Part shown: positions 7,414-14,671 of the stretch, one piece after another
Numbering within the stretch: position 1 is the first letter of the stretch
How the letters are laid out: each line of letters begins with the position of its first letter
From: Thermoplasmata archaeon
Lineage (GTDB): Archaea; Thermoplasmatota; Thermoplasmata; Thermoplasmatales; Thermoplasmataceae
Direction of reading: 5' to 3'
Length of the DNA: 16,122 nucleotides
Assembly (NCBI GenBank): GCA_021806345.1
Contig: JAJZXP010000317.1
Location: 1 to 16,122 of the forward strand
Made by a program: the position numbers and the translations under genes
Notes under the pieces: model-generated
Told to the model about the DNA's origin: nothing
Database searches by the model: none
What the model saw: the letters and a program-made list of their open reading frames with translations, nothing else

Positions 7414-7848
7414 ATGTTGGAGGAGAATCCCTTTTTAAAGGAAGGATATAAGTTCATAACCAGAGGAATGACTATCCCTGACGCCGCGATATTTCTTTAC
7501 GCCTCTTTAACAGGGGAATCTCACCCTGCACACGAAGATGACGTATATGCGAGAAATTCCATTTTTGGCCGTAGAGTCGTTCAGGGTCTCCTGACTTTAT
7601 CTATATGTCAGGGTTTTCTCTCAAGAGAATACGGAATAGTAGAGTACGGAAAAGCAAATATGGGTATTAATGATGTTAAATTCAAACGTCCAGTATACCC
7701 CGGCGATACTATCAGGGTCAAAGGAGAAGTGACTTCTGTTAGAGAATCAAATAAGGATCCTAAAAACAAAATAGTCAGAATAAGTATGAGGGGGTTCAAC
7801 CAGAACGAAGAAGAGGTTATATCTTATGAGACAGTCCTTCTATTTTGA
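7414..7848 (+). CDS. MaoC-like (hot-dog fold) hydratase/dehydratase
   Basis: A 144-residue single hot-dog domain of the MaoC / (R)-specific enoyl-CoA hydratase type. The catalytic region reads LTGESHPAHED (32-42) followed by FGRRVVQGLL (50-59). His40 is conserved, while Glu35 stands where most family members have Asp in the GDxNPxH motif, a conservative change with the same five-residue spacing. The C-terminal strand pattern with RPVYPGDTIRVKGEV (91-105) also fits. It would hydrate or dehydrate an acyl-CoA. With the CoA-transferase gene downstream this gives an acid activation-plus-hydration module like those of mesaconate, itaconate or carnitine metabolism. It is tightly packed in the operon. 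Substrate unknown. Confidence 0.8.
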   Translation: MLEENPFLKEGYKFITRGMTIPDAAIFLYASLTGESHPAHEDDVYARNSIFGRRVVQGLLTLSICQGFLSREYGIVEYGKANMGINDVKFKRPVYPGDTIRVKGEVTSVRESNKDPKNKIVRISMRGFNQNEEEVISYETVLLF

Positions 7849-7872
7849 TATTTCATGAAAGGTGGTAATGAT

Positions 7873-9003
7873 ATGTTTGAAATGCACGATACTCAAAGGT
7901 TAACATACTTAATAGATGATATTACAGAAAAAATTAGAAAGATCATGCATGAAACTGCACATAACTTTCCATTTTCAAGAGATTTGGAAACTAGAAGATG
8001 GACTGGAACCGACTATTGTGACTGGAGTGGTGGGCACTGGGTAGGGTTGCTCACAAGAGCGTACGAGAGGTCAAAAGACGAAAGTTTCCTGAAAGAAGCA
8101 AAGGACAAGCTAAAAATGATCGAAAAACGTGTTGTAGATGAGGACGAATTCCTGGGTTTTATTTTTCGGTACTCCTACGCGTATCTCTCTGATATGTTGA
8201 GCTCAGAAGAGTATAAAGAGTTGGCACTAAAGGCTGCAAATAAGCTTCTGGAAATGCAAAATAAGGAAAACGGATTGATTCCACTTGGCTCTCAGTGTAA
8301 GATACTAGGCACGGGGATAAAAGGAGAGGATCTAGCTGGTGTAGACGATGCAATAATCCCTAACACCCTTCTCTTCTGGGCTTACGAAAAGACTTTGGAG
8401 AAAAGATACATAGACGTTGCTATACGAAACCTGGATCAATCTATCAAATTATTCATGCGTGAAGATGGCTCGACCATTCACATGATTCGTTTCAACCCCG
8501 AAAATGGGCATGTAATACAGAAATGGAATAATCTGGGTTTCGACTCCACTACTACGTGGTCAAGGGGTCAATCCTTCTTCCTGCTCGCCCTTGCATATGG
8601 TTTTAACGCTACACATCAAAAAAAATATAGCGAAGCTTATACTAAAGCCCTTTCATTCTATCTTAATATAAACAGAGGTAAGGATCTTACGCCGTACTAT
8701 GATATGACAGATCCAAACATACCTAATGTTCCTAAAGATGCGTCTGCCTTAGCTATTTTAGCAGAATCCTATCTATTGATGATTAGAAACGGATATACTG
8801 ACCATAATCTTCTCCAACAAATACTTGATTCTCTGGTCTCTCATATTGACAAAGATGGTGAATCTTCGGTGATTCTGAAGGATTGTTGCTTTGACTACCC
8901 AAGAAATATATCAGTAGATTCTGAACTTATTTTTGCCGATTATTATTGTTATGATTTTCTCTTGAGATTAGAAGAGTATATCAAGGTGATGAAATATGAA
9001 TGA
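7873..9003 (+). CDS. GH88-like unsaturated glucuronyl hydrolase family protein
   Basis: A 376-residue (alpha/alpha)6-barrel protein of the GH88/GH105 group, which releases 4-deoxy-4,5-unsaturated uronic acid from oligosaccharides. Landmarks in order are CDWSGGHWVGLLTRAYE (49-65), Asp158-Asp159 ten residues before FWAYE (Asp159 aligns with the general acid/base Asp149 of Bacillus UGL), TTWSRGQSFFLLALAYGF, PKDASALA and the C-terminal DSELIFADYYCYDFLLRL. The motifs favour GH88 over GH105. The HDxGF motif is changed to EFLGF (92-96), so the second catalytic Asp appears to be Phe93. No signal peptide is present, so it acts in the cytosol on an imported substrate. The ATG at 7873 follows AGGTGGT at 7860-7866; an upstream ATG at 7855 lies before that site. 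No polysaccharide lyase accompanies it. Confidence 0.75.
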   Translation: MFEMHDTQRLTYLIDDITEKIRKIMHETAHNFPFSRDLETRRWTGTDYCDWSGGHWVGLLTRAYERSKDESFLKEAKDKLKMIEKRVVDEDEFLGFIFRYSYAYLSDMLSSEEYKELALKAANKLLEMQNKENGLIPLGSQCKILGTGIKGEDLAGVDDAIIPNTLLFWAYEKTLEKRYIDVAIRNLDQSIKLFMREDGSTIHMIRFNPENGHVIQKWNNLGFDSTTTWSRGQSFFLLALAYGFNATHQKKYSEAYTKALSFYLNINRGKDLTPYYDMTDPNIPNVPKDASALAILAESYLLMIRNGYTDHNLLQQILDSLVSHIDKDGESSVILKDCCFDYPRNISVDSELIFADYYCYDFLLRLEEYIKVMKYE

Positions 9004-9772
9004 AAACAAAGTATTGTTCTTTAAAGTCGGAGAACTTCCAGTCCCTTCCGCAGAGGTTTATTACATGCAGAAATTTGATACCTGGGAGACTATAAACTTT
9101 TACGTATTCTATCTGCGTATAAATGGGAAGAATATATTAATTAACACCGGTGTCCCAGATAGTCCAGACAATCTCGCAAACTATTGGAAACAATGGGACA
9201 GTAGATCTAAATTTATAAAATACTATTCCATGCGGGAAATACTTAACAAAATAAATCTTACATCTGATGATATTAATTACGTATTCATATCCCCATTAGT
9301 TGGTTATAATACGGGGAACATACATCTATTTGATAATGCAAAGATTATGATTTACAGGGATGGGTGGATAGACTTTTGGGCTCCAAATTTAAAGAGAGGA
9401 TCGTTTTCAGATCTACCTCTAGAGGTTATAATTGAAAAACCAGTTCTATGTAAACTTGTAACTGAACAGAGAGAAAACATAGTCCTCCTTTCAGAACAGA
9501 AAATAGAGGACTTGAATGCTGAAATAATGTTTGGAGGTGTGCATCACAGAAGTAGCATGATCATTGTCTTTAATATAAATGGAAAAAGGATCGCATTCAC
9601 GGACAGTATCTTTAAATTAGAAAATTTTAGCAAACGTACTCCTATTGGAATATTGGAAAGTATTGACGAGGCGTACGAAGTTTTTAACAAACTTGATAAA
9701 GTTGATATTATAATACCAATCTTCGATCCTAAGCTCGAAGAAAGATTCCCGGACGGGATGATAAGGCTATGA
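8996..9772 (+). CDS. Metallo-beta-lactamase-fold protein, lactonase-like, zinc motif lost
   Basis: A 258-residue protein with the overall pattern of AHL-lactonase-like MBL-fold hydrolases: an early beta-strand region ending NILINTGVP (46-54), then the active-site loop, then a second half with HHRSS and a late Asp. The usual THxHxDHxG is replaced by SPLVGYNTG (99-107), so none of the first-half zinc ligands remains. Retained are His183-His184 and Asp203, and Phe243 replaces the last ligand His. A paralogue with matching losses lies at 14658-15413. AAGGTGAT lies six bases before the ATG. The gene overlaps the GH88-like gene by 8 bases and the CoA-transferase by 4. It may be an altered sugar lactonase, an isomerase or a non-catalytic partner. 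No signal peptide is seen. Confidence 0.7.
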   Translation: MNENKVLFFKVGELPVPSAEVYYMQKFDTWETINFYVFYLRINGKNILINTGVPDSPDNLANYWKQWDSRSKFIKYYSMREILNKINLTSDDINYVFISPLVGYNTGNIHLFDNAKIMIYRDGWIDFWAPNLKRGSFSDLPLEVIIEKPVLCKLVTEQRENIVLLSEQKIEDLNAEIMFGGVHHRSSMIIVFNINGKRIAFTDSIFKLENFSKRTPIGILESIDEAYEVFNKLDKVDIIIPIFDPKLEERFPDGMIRL

Positions 9773-11028
9773 ATAATGAAAATGAACTTAATAACAAAGG
9801 TAAGAAGAGATTAATACCTGAATTTGGACCACTTCGCGGGCTTAAAGTTCTTGATACCTGCAGGTACGGTGCATGTCACCTTGGGGCCACAATACTAGCG
9901 GAGTTTGGAGCCGAGGTCATACACATTGATACGCCACCTTTCGAGCCTCCAACTTCAGATAGCTACCGATTTAGTGAACCGCTGATGCCACCATTTTCGA
10001 AAAATCAGGTCTCTGCTCATGGAGTTCAAAATGGTCGAAACAAACTTGCGATAGGTCTTGATTTTCTGAAGTCCAAGGAGGGGAGAGATGTCTTTAAAGA
10101 GCTTGTGAATTGGGCTGATGTTTTCATAGAAGCTTCGAGGCCTGGCACACTTGACAGGCATGGCTTCAGTGACGACGATCTTAAAGCATTAAATAAAAAG
10201 ATATCTATTGTTCACCTATCTGGTTTCGGGCAAACAGGTCCAAAGAAGGGAGATCCAGCGCACGATCTGGACATTCAAGCCTACAGCGGATTTGCAAGTC
10301 TTGTTGGATACGAAAAAGAGCCGTTGAGAGTGCCTTGGGTTATTGCTGACTATGTGTCTAGTATCTGGATAGCCTTTTCATCTGTTTTAGCCTATTTAAC
10401 AACAAGATCGAGCGATTCTGGGGATGTTGTCGATATTGCTCAATATGAAATGCTGGTAAGGATACTGGACCCTTATTACTCTTTCCTGGCGTCATATCCT
10501 GAGGCGAAGGAACCCAAGAGGCAAGGAAACGAACACCCTGACCTATTTCCATATGGGTTCTACAAATGTGCAGATGGTTGGATATCTGTGTCGGCACCAT
10601 ATCCAGCGACCTGGACTAGATTGAGGAAATTGCTTGGCTTCGCTGAAATCTATGATGACATTAAATTCAGAGAAACTAAGAGGGAGGAAATAGAGAACAC
10701 TCTCAGAAAATGGCTTTCCAAGAAGACAGTTGAGGAGGCTGAAAACACCTTGAAACTCGAGAGTATTCCTACTTCTAAAGTAAACAGTATTCTTGATTTT
10801 CTCAACGATAAGCACGTTAAGGAACGCAATCTCATTGTCGAGTGGGATGATGAGAATATAGGGAAGGTGAAAGGCATAGACGTGGTTCCAAAGTTCACCT
10901 CGAATCCTGGTAGAATCTGGAGAGGTTTTCCAAGACTTGGTCAGGATACAGAAACAATCCTAAGCGAAATACTAGGATATTCTGAAGATAGAATAAAGGA
11001 TCTCAAAGAAAGGGGTGTTATTGCTTGA
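9769..11028 (+). CDS. CaiB/BaiF-type (family III) CoA-transferase
   Basis: A 419-residue family III CoA-transferase. The N-terminal GPLRGLKVLDTCRYGACHLG (20-39) and LAEFGAEVIHID (43-54) are the standard opening of this family. NGRNKLAIGLD (88-98) and HLSGFGQTGP (149-158) follow, and Asp166 in HDLDIQAYSG aligns with the catalytic Asp169 of formyl-CoA transferase. The small domain extends from about residue 210 to 330. Members of this family move CoA between carboxylic acids through an aspartyl thioester or anhydride, for example succinyl-CoA:malate, mesaconate, itaconate or carnitine CoA-transferases. It overlaps both neighbours by 4 bases. With the MaoC-like gene it suggests that a carboxylic acid intermediate is activated to a thioester in this operon. 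Acceptor unknown. Confidence 0.87.
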   Translation: MNNENELNNKGKKRLIPEFGPLRGLKVLDTCRYGACHLGATILAEFGAEVIHIDTPPFEPPTSDSYRFSEPLMPPFSKNQVSAHGVQNGRNKLAIGLDFLKSKEGRDVFKELVNWADVFIEASRPGTLDRHGFSDDDLKALNKKISIVHLSGFGQTGPKKGDPAHDLDIQAYSGFASLVGYEKEPLRVPWVIADYVSSIWIAFSSVLAYLTTRSSDSGDVVDIAQYEMLVRILDPYYSFLASYPEAKEPKRQGNEHPDLFPYGFYKCADGWISVSAPYPATWTRLRKLLGFAEIYDDIKFRETKREEIENTLRKWLSKKTVEEAENTLKLESIPTSKVNSILDFLNDKHVKERNLIVEWDDENIGKVKGIDVVPKFTSNPGRIWRGFPRLGQDTETILSEILGYSEDRIKDLKERGVIA

Positions 11029-12068
11029 AGTCGAGAGCAGCGCTTTTGACAGAGTTCAGGGCAAAAATGTCTATCGGGGAGATAGATATTAAGGAGCCAC
11101 GAGGTGAATCTGTTCTTCTACGTATTCTGGGTGCGGGTGTCTGCGGAAGCGATGTAGAGATCTGGAAAGGGAACATTATAAGAAAAGGATTTGAATTGCC
11201 TTTTGTTCTTGGCCATGAGAACGTTGGAGAGGTGATTAAAGTCGGAGAAAATGTGAAAAACATAAAGCCTGGCGACAAGGTTATCGTTTATGCAGTTTGG
11301 GGTGATCTGACATGCAATTTCTGTTTAGAGGGTCGCTTCAACCTTTGCATTAATATGGCTGTTCCCGGGCAGTCATTCTTTTATGGAGGCTTTTCAGATT
11401 ACATGTATATAGATTCGTATCGATTTCTCCATAAGCTGAAGAGGAGCGATGTCGTTGATTTTGCTCCAGTTGCCGATGCGGGTACGACATCATACTCTGC
11501 CGTAAAGAAGACATTGGCTGAAATCGGTAACAGAACAGATTCTACGGCCATAATATACGGTGTTGGTGGAATCGCGCTTTATACCATTCAAATAATGAAA
11601 GTTTTAGCACCGATGGTACCAATAATCGCAGTTTCTCGCAAGGATGAAAAACTAAGGTTTGCAGAGAAATTAGGGGCAGACATTGCAATCAGGCCAACGG
11701 ATCTCGAACAAACGGTAAAGAGTTTTACTTCTAACGATGGGAAAATCTCGGCAATTGATCTTGTCGGTTCAAAGGAGAGCCTATATAATATAAGTAAATC
11801 ATTGTATCCAAGGGTCAATTCCTCTATCGTTCTCGTTGGACTATATGGCAGCGAAGGTACGTTTTCAGTTTTTGACATTGTAGGGTATGAAAAGAAAATA
11901 ATCGGAAGCAACTACGGTACAATGCTCGATTTCATAGATGCCAGTAATCTACTTGAACAAAACAAGATCAAATCATTCGTGATAAGACACCCGTTAGATG
12001 ATGTGAGCTTGGCTTTGGACGAGATTCAAGAAGGTTCAGAAATAGGCAGGCACGTATTATGCCCTTGA
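11025..12068 (+). CDS. Zinc-type alcohol dehydrogenase (MDR family)
   Basis: A 347-residue medium-chain dehydrogenase. Cys40 (GVCGSD) and His64-Glu65 (LGHEN) are catalytic-zinc ligands, and the third position is Asp151 (VADAGTTSY) instead of Cys. The structural-zinc lobe reads Asp94, Cys97, Cys100, Cys108, with Asp at the first position where Sulfolobus ADH uses Glu. The coenzyme loop is GVGGIA (179-184), and SRKDEK after strand 2 may favour NADP. The start is TTG at 11025, overlapping the CoA-transferase stop by 4 bases, with GGGG about eight to ten bases before it. It is the last gene of the operon and would oxidise a hydroxyl of the sugar, sugar acid or hydrated acyl intermediate. A sugar 1-dehydrogenase role is possible but not shown. 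Confidence 0.85.
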   Translation: MKSRAALLTEFRAKMSIGEIDIKEPRGESVLLRILGAGVCGSDVEIWKGNIIRKGFELPFVLGHENVGEVIKVGENVKNIKPGDKVIVYAVWGDLTCNFCLEGRFNLCINMAVPGQSFFYGGFSDYMYIDSYRFLHKLKRSDVVDFAPVADAGTTSYSAVKKTLAEIGNRTDSTAIIYGVGGIALYTIQIMKVLAPMVPIIAVSRKDEKLRFAEKLGADIAIRPTDLEQTVKSFTSNDGKISAIDLVGSKESLYNISKSLYPRVNSSIVLVGLYGSEGTFSVFDIVGYEKKIIGSNYGTMLDFIDASNLLEQNKIKSFVIRHPLDDVSLALDEIQEGSEIGRHVLCP

Positions 12069-12470
12069 GAAAGCTTCGAACAACAGTATGAAGAGATATT
12101 CTGGTAAAATGCTCAATTTCTATGTTGACAACGTAGTTAAAAATAAGATATTTTGAATGGGTATATGGTTTATTTACGCGTTAGACCATAATCGAACGAG
12201 TCACTGTTACAAGTGTTTTACACACTGTGCAAAAATCAACTTCTATCAGATGAGGTTTTTGCCTATATTGATTTCTGCTCTATAATTGAAATAAAGGTTG
12301 CATGAAAGGCTAACGTTTGTTGATAGAAACTCCAAATAGATTTGCTCCGCACAAACGCGCCTTATCTTCTTCCAGAATACTTTAAGCAAGCGATTGTAGA
12401 GCGCTATAATCCGTCGGAGTGGTTAAAGGTTTAATAAAATTTCACAAAACCAGATTTTGAATGATAATGG
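12069..12470. other. Convergent intergenic region
   Basis: No gene is evident here. A 22-codon ORF (12088-12156) starts 19 bases after the dehydrogenase stop, with no recognisable features. TATATGGTTTATTTA (12162-12176) recurs exactly after the next operon (15478-15492). T-rich sequence on the minus strand near 12431-12441 may terminate the converging lyase gene. Confidence 0.5.
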
Positions 12471-13409
12471 CTACCTAGATAAGTCCAACTTGAAACTTTG
12501 TTCTATATTCTTTAATATAGCTTCCAATGAAGAAAGATCCGATTCTTGCATAGCTATTCTAGGCTCACGCATTTGTATACTATTTATAATACCCCTTCTC
12601 TTGAGTATGCGTTTTTCAATGTCGACGAACGACACAAAATGTGAAATCACATAGTCAAGGTAGGGATTTAGCCTAGATTGCTTTTCCATAGCTTCATCCC
12701 GACGATTCAACAAAAATAAGTCGTAAATGGAAAGATATGTTTCTGGAATAGCAGCTCCAGGTACTGTTCCTGCCACGCCAGATTTTAATTCTTCCAGAAA
12801 ATACTTTCCCACCATCCCACCTAAAATTGGTATCTTTCTACCTGGGGAATTAAGGTATTTCTTTATCTTTTCCAGGTGACCGGTACCTTCAATTTTGAGA
12901 GCCGATATGTTTCTATGTCTATTAACAAGCTGGGATATCTGTTTTGCAGTGAATGAGATTGATTTATGAGATCGGTAGTCTTGAACGATAACGTCGATAT
13001 CCACGGCGTTGCATATATCAGATATATACTTCATCAAGCCAGCCCGGGCTTCTTGAATAAAAGGGGCAAAATAGGGATATGAGACTACTATCCCATCTGC
13101 ACCTATTGATTCGGCATGCTTGGCAAGGTAAATGGATGGAAGTAGTCCAGAGTGAGTTACTCCAACGAACACCGGCAAATCACCGTTAGCGTACTTTACC
13201 GTTTGCTCTGCCACCGTCATTCTCTCTTTATCGCTCAATTTATAAAATTCACCTCCTATTACAAGGGAAAATATTCCATTGACCTCTTTATCTACTAGGA
13301 ATCGCACCGTTCTTTTCAGGTCATCTAATTCGAGATCTCCATTCTTTGAGAACATTGTCGGAATTGCAGGAAAAACCCCTTGGTAATTGATATTTGTCTT
13401 CATTCTCAT
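12471..13409 (-). CDS. DapA-family lyase, second paralogue
   Basis: A 312-residue Schiff-base TIM-barrel lyase distinct from the one at 207-1097. The lysine is Lys172 in SALKIEG. The substrate loop reads IGGEFYKLS (51-59), keeping Gly-Glu but not the GTTGE. The position of the catalytic Tyr is Gln143 (IVQDYRSH), a change seen in some uncharacterised DHDPS-like groups, so proton transfer must differ from true DapA. Either the ATG at 13409 or the one at 13403 may be used; GGAG (13412-13415 on the minus strand) has better spacing for the latter. It is divergent from the enolase-superfamily gene with 149 bases between, so the pair probably shares regulation. It could cleave or dehydrate the 2-keto-3-deoxy acid made by that enzyme. 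It lacks the neighbours of lysine biosynthesis. Confidence 0.77.
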   Translation of the reverse strand: MRMKTNINYQGVFPAIPTMFSKNGDLELDDLKRTVRFLVDKEVNGIFSLVIGGEFYKLSDKERMTVAEQTVKYANGDLPVFVGVTHSGLLPSIYLAKHAESIGADGIVVSYPYFAPFIQEARAGLMKYISDICNAVDIDVIVQDYRSHKSISFTAKQISQLVNRHRNISALKIEGTGHLEKIKKYLNSPGRKIPILGGMVGKYFLEELKSGVAGTVPGAAIPETYLSIYDLFLLNRRDEAMEKQSRLNPYLDYVISHFVSFVDIEKRILKRRGIINSIQMREPRIAMQESDLSSLEAILKNIEQSFKLDLSR

Positions 13410-13504
13410 TCTCCATCTTTAATGCAGAGAAAATTATTGTACATAATAATCTGACAATTAGCTTACTATAGTAATCATTTCGATATATATTCATTTTCTA
13501 TAGG

Positions 13505-13532
13505 AAATGTACGGAAAAACTTTTAATTTAAA
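13505..13532 (+). promoter_or_regulatory. Promoter of the enolase-superfamily operon with shared upstream motif
   Basis: TTTTAATTTAAA (13521-13532) is a TATA-like box centred about 32 bases before the ATG at 13559, giving a leader of only a few bases. Four bases upstream lies AAATGTACGGAA (13505-13516), identical in inverted orientation to the site before the aldehyde dehydrogenase promoter. Confidence 0.5.
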
Positions 13533-13558
13533 GGTCAAATAACTATGTGTGAACAAAA

Positions 13559-14671
13559 ATGAAAATAGCGAGTATCGATGTTATTCTAACGGAGTCTATA
13601 GAGCAACCAATATACCCATATGTAAAGCCAACCGACTATTACCTCGACACCTTGGGGCAGATCTCTCCTGTCAAAGCAGCTCTGCTTGATCAGATATCAT
13701 TTCTAAGGTTAAAGACGGATGAAGGTATAGAGAGCTATATATCAGTTTCAAAAGTCGTGGCAGATTTTGCATTGAAGATATCGAAAATACTTTATGGTTT
13801 TGATCTGACAGAAACTAGTAAAGCATGGGATCTGCTTTACAGATACACGATGCCTCTTGGACGCGGGGGACTTGTGATGCATTCGATTAGTGCAATAGAT
13901 CTCCTAATGTATGATGCATTGGGGAAATCGTTAGGCCTGCCAGTCTATTCTTTAGTTGGAGGCAGGACACGTGAAAAGATAAGAGCGTATGCGAGTCATC
14001 TCCATCCACTTCCAGCTGAGGAACTTGCGAAAGAAGCGATAGGGTATGTGGAAGAAGGCTATAGAACAATGAAAATGAGGTTTGCTGCTGGACCATCTGA
14101 TCCATACGCCGTTGAGAAAAACGTTGGTTTGGTGAAGACAGTAAGAGATACAATTGGTTATTCGTTGGAGTTAGCTGCAGATGCCTGGATGTCTTGGAAT
14201 TACAATTTCGCTAGGACTATGATAAATAAACTAGAGAAGTATGAGCTTGCTTGGGTTGAAGAACCATTGCTTCCAGACGATTTCGAAGCTTATAGCCTTT
14301 TGACTCATGCAGTAGAGACTCCAATTTCCGCGGGCGAACATCACTACTTTTTGCATGATATGAAAAGACTCCTTGATGCAGGAGTTAGAATCTTACAGCC
14401 CGACGCGGTATGGACTGGGGGTATGACAAGCGTGAAGAAAATAGCAGCCTTGGCGGAAGCTTATGGTGCGATAGTTATACCTCATACTAGCAATATATAT
14501 AATCTTCATTTCACTATGTCTGAAAAAGAGGCGGTTGCTCCGATGTCAGAATTCCTCACAAAGTACAGAGAGTGGATGGAGCAACACGTAACCAACGTTC
14601 CAAAACCGGATAAGGGTTATTTCACCGTGCCAGAGGGAAGTGGTTTTGGACTCAAGTATGATTTCCACTGA
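13559..14671 (+). CDS. Enolase-superfamily sugar-acid dehydratase, L-rhamnonate dehydratase-like
   Basis: A 370-residue mandelate-racemase-group enzyme with an N-terminal capping domain and a C-terminal barrel. Mg ligands are Asp208 (ADAWMSW), Glu234 (WVEEPLLPDD) and Glu260 (SAGEHHY). The His309-Asp282 dyad (IPHTSN and LQPDAVW) is intact, and Lys172-Met-Arg174 lies on the second strand. The run from LLPDDFEAY to PHTSNIYNLHF resembles L-rhamnonate dehydratase (RhmD) more than gluconate or galactonate dehydratases. The reaction expected is dehydration of an aldonate to a 2-keto-3-deoxy-aldonate, which the DapA-family lyases could then cleave. The preceding TATA box suggests a nearly leaderless mRNA. 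The next gene overlaps its end. The call of dehydratase is strong; the exact sugar acid is inferred. Confidence 0.83.
   Translation: MKIASIDVILTESIEQPIYPYVKPTDYYLDTLGQISPVKAALLDQISFLRLKTDEGIESYISVSKVVADFALKISKILYGFDLTETSKAWDLLYRYTMPLGRGGLVMHSISAIDLLMYDALGKSLGLPVYSLVGGRTREKIRAYASHLHPLPAEELAKEAIGYVEEGYRTMKMRFAAGPSDPYAVEKNVGLVKTVRDTIGYSLELAADAWMSWNYNFARTMINKLEKYELAWVEEPLLPDDFEAYSLLTHAVETPISAGEHHYFLHDMKRLLDAGVRILQPDAVWTGGMTSVKKIAALAEAYGAIVIPHTSNIYNLHFTMSEKEAVAPMSEFLTKYREWMEQHVTNVPKPDKGYFTVPEGSGFGLKYDFH

Noticed and set aside
7855..7857. ATG at 7855 as start of the GH88-like protein
   Set aside because: It lies before the AGGTGGT ribosome binding site that is correctly spaced for the ATG at 7873.
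11588..11911. 107-codon antisense ORF inside the zinc dehydrogenase gene
   Set aside because: The sense strand carries conserved dehydrogenase motifs; the antisense product looks like a shadow and has no recognisable domain.
12411..12435. GTCGGAGTGGTTAAAGG stretch resembling the D-arm start of a tRNA
   Set aside because: No matching acceptor stem, anticodon arm or TTCRA loop follows within tRNA length.
12457..12654. 65-codon plus-strand ORF antisense to the second lyase
   Set aside because: It overlaps the well-supported lyase gene almost entirely and has no family features or start signals.
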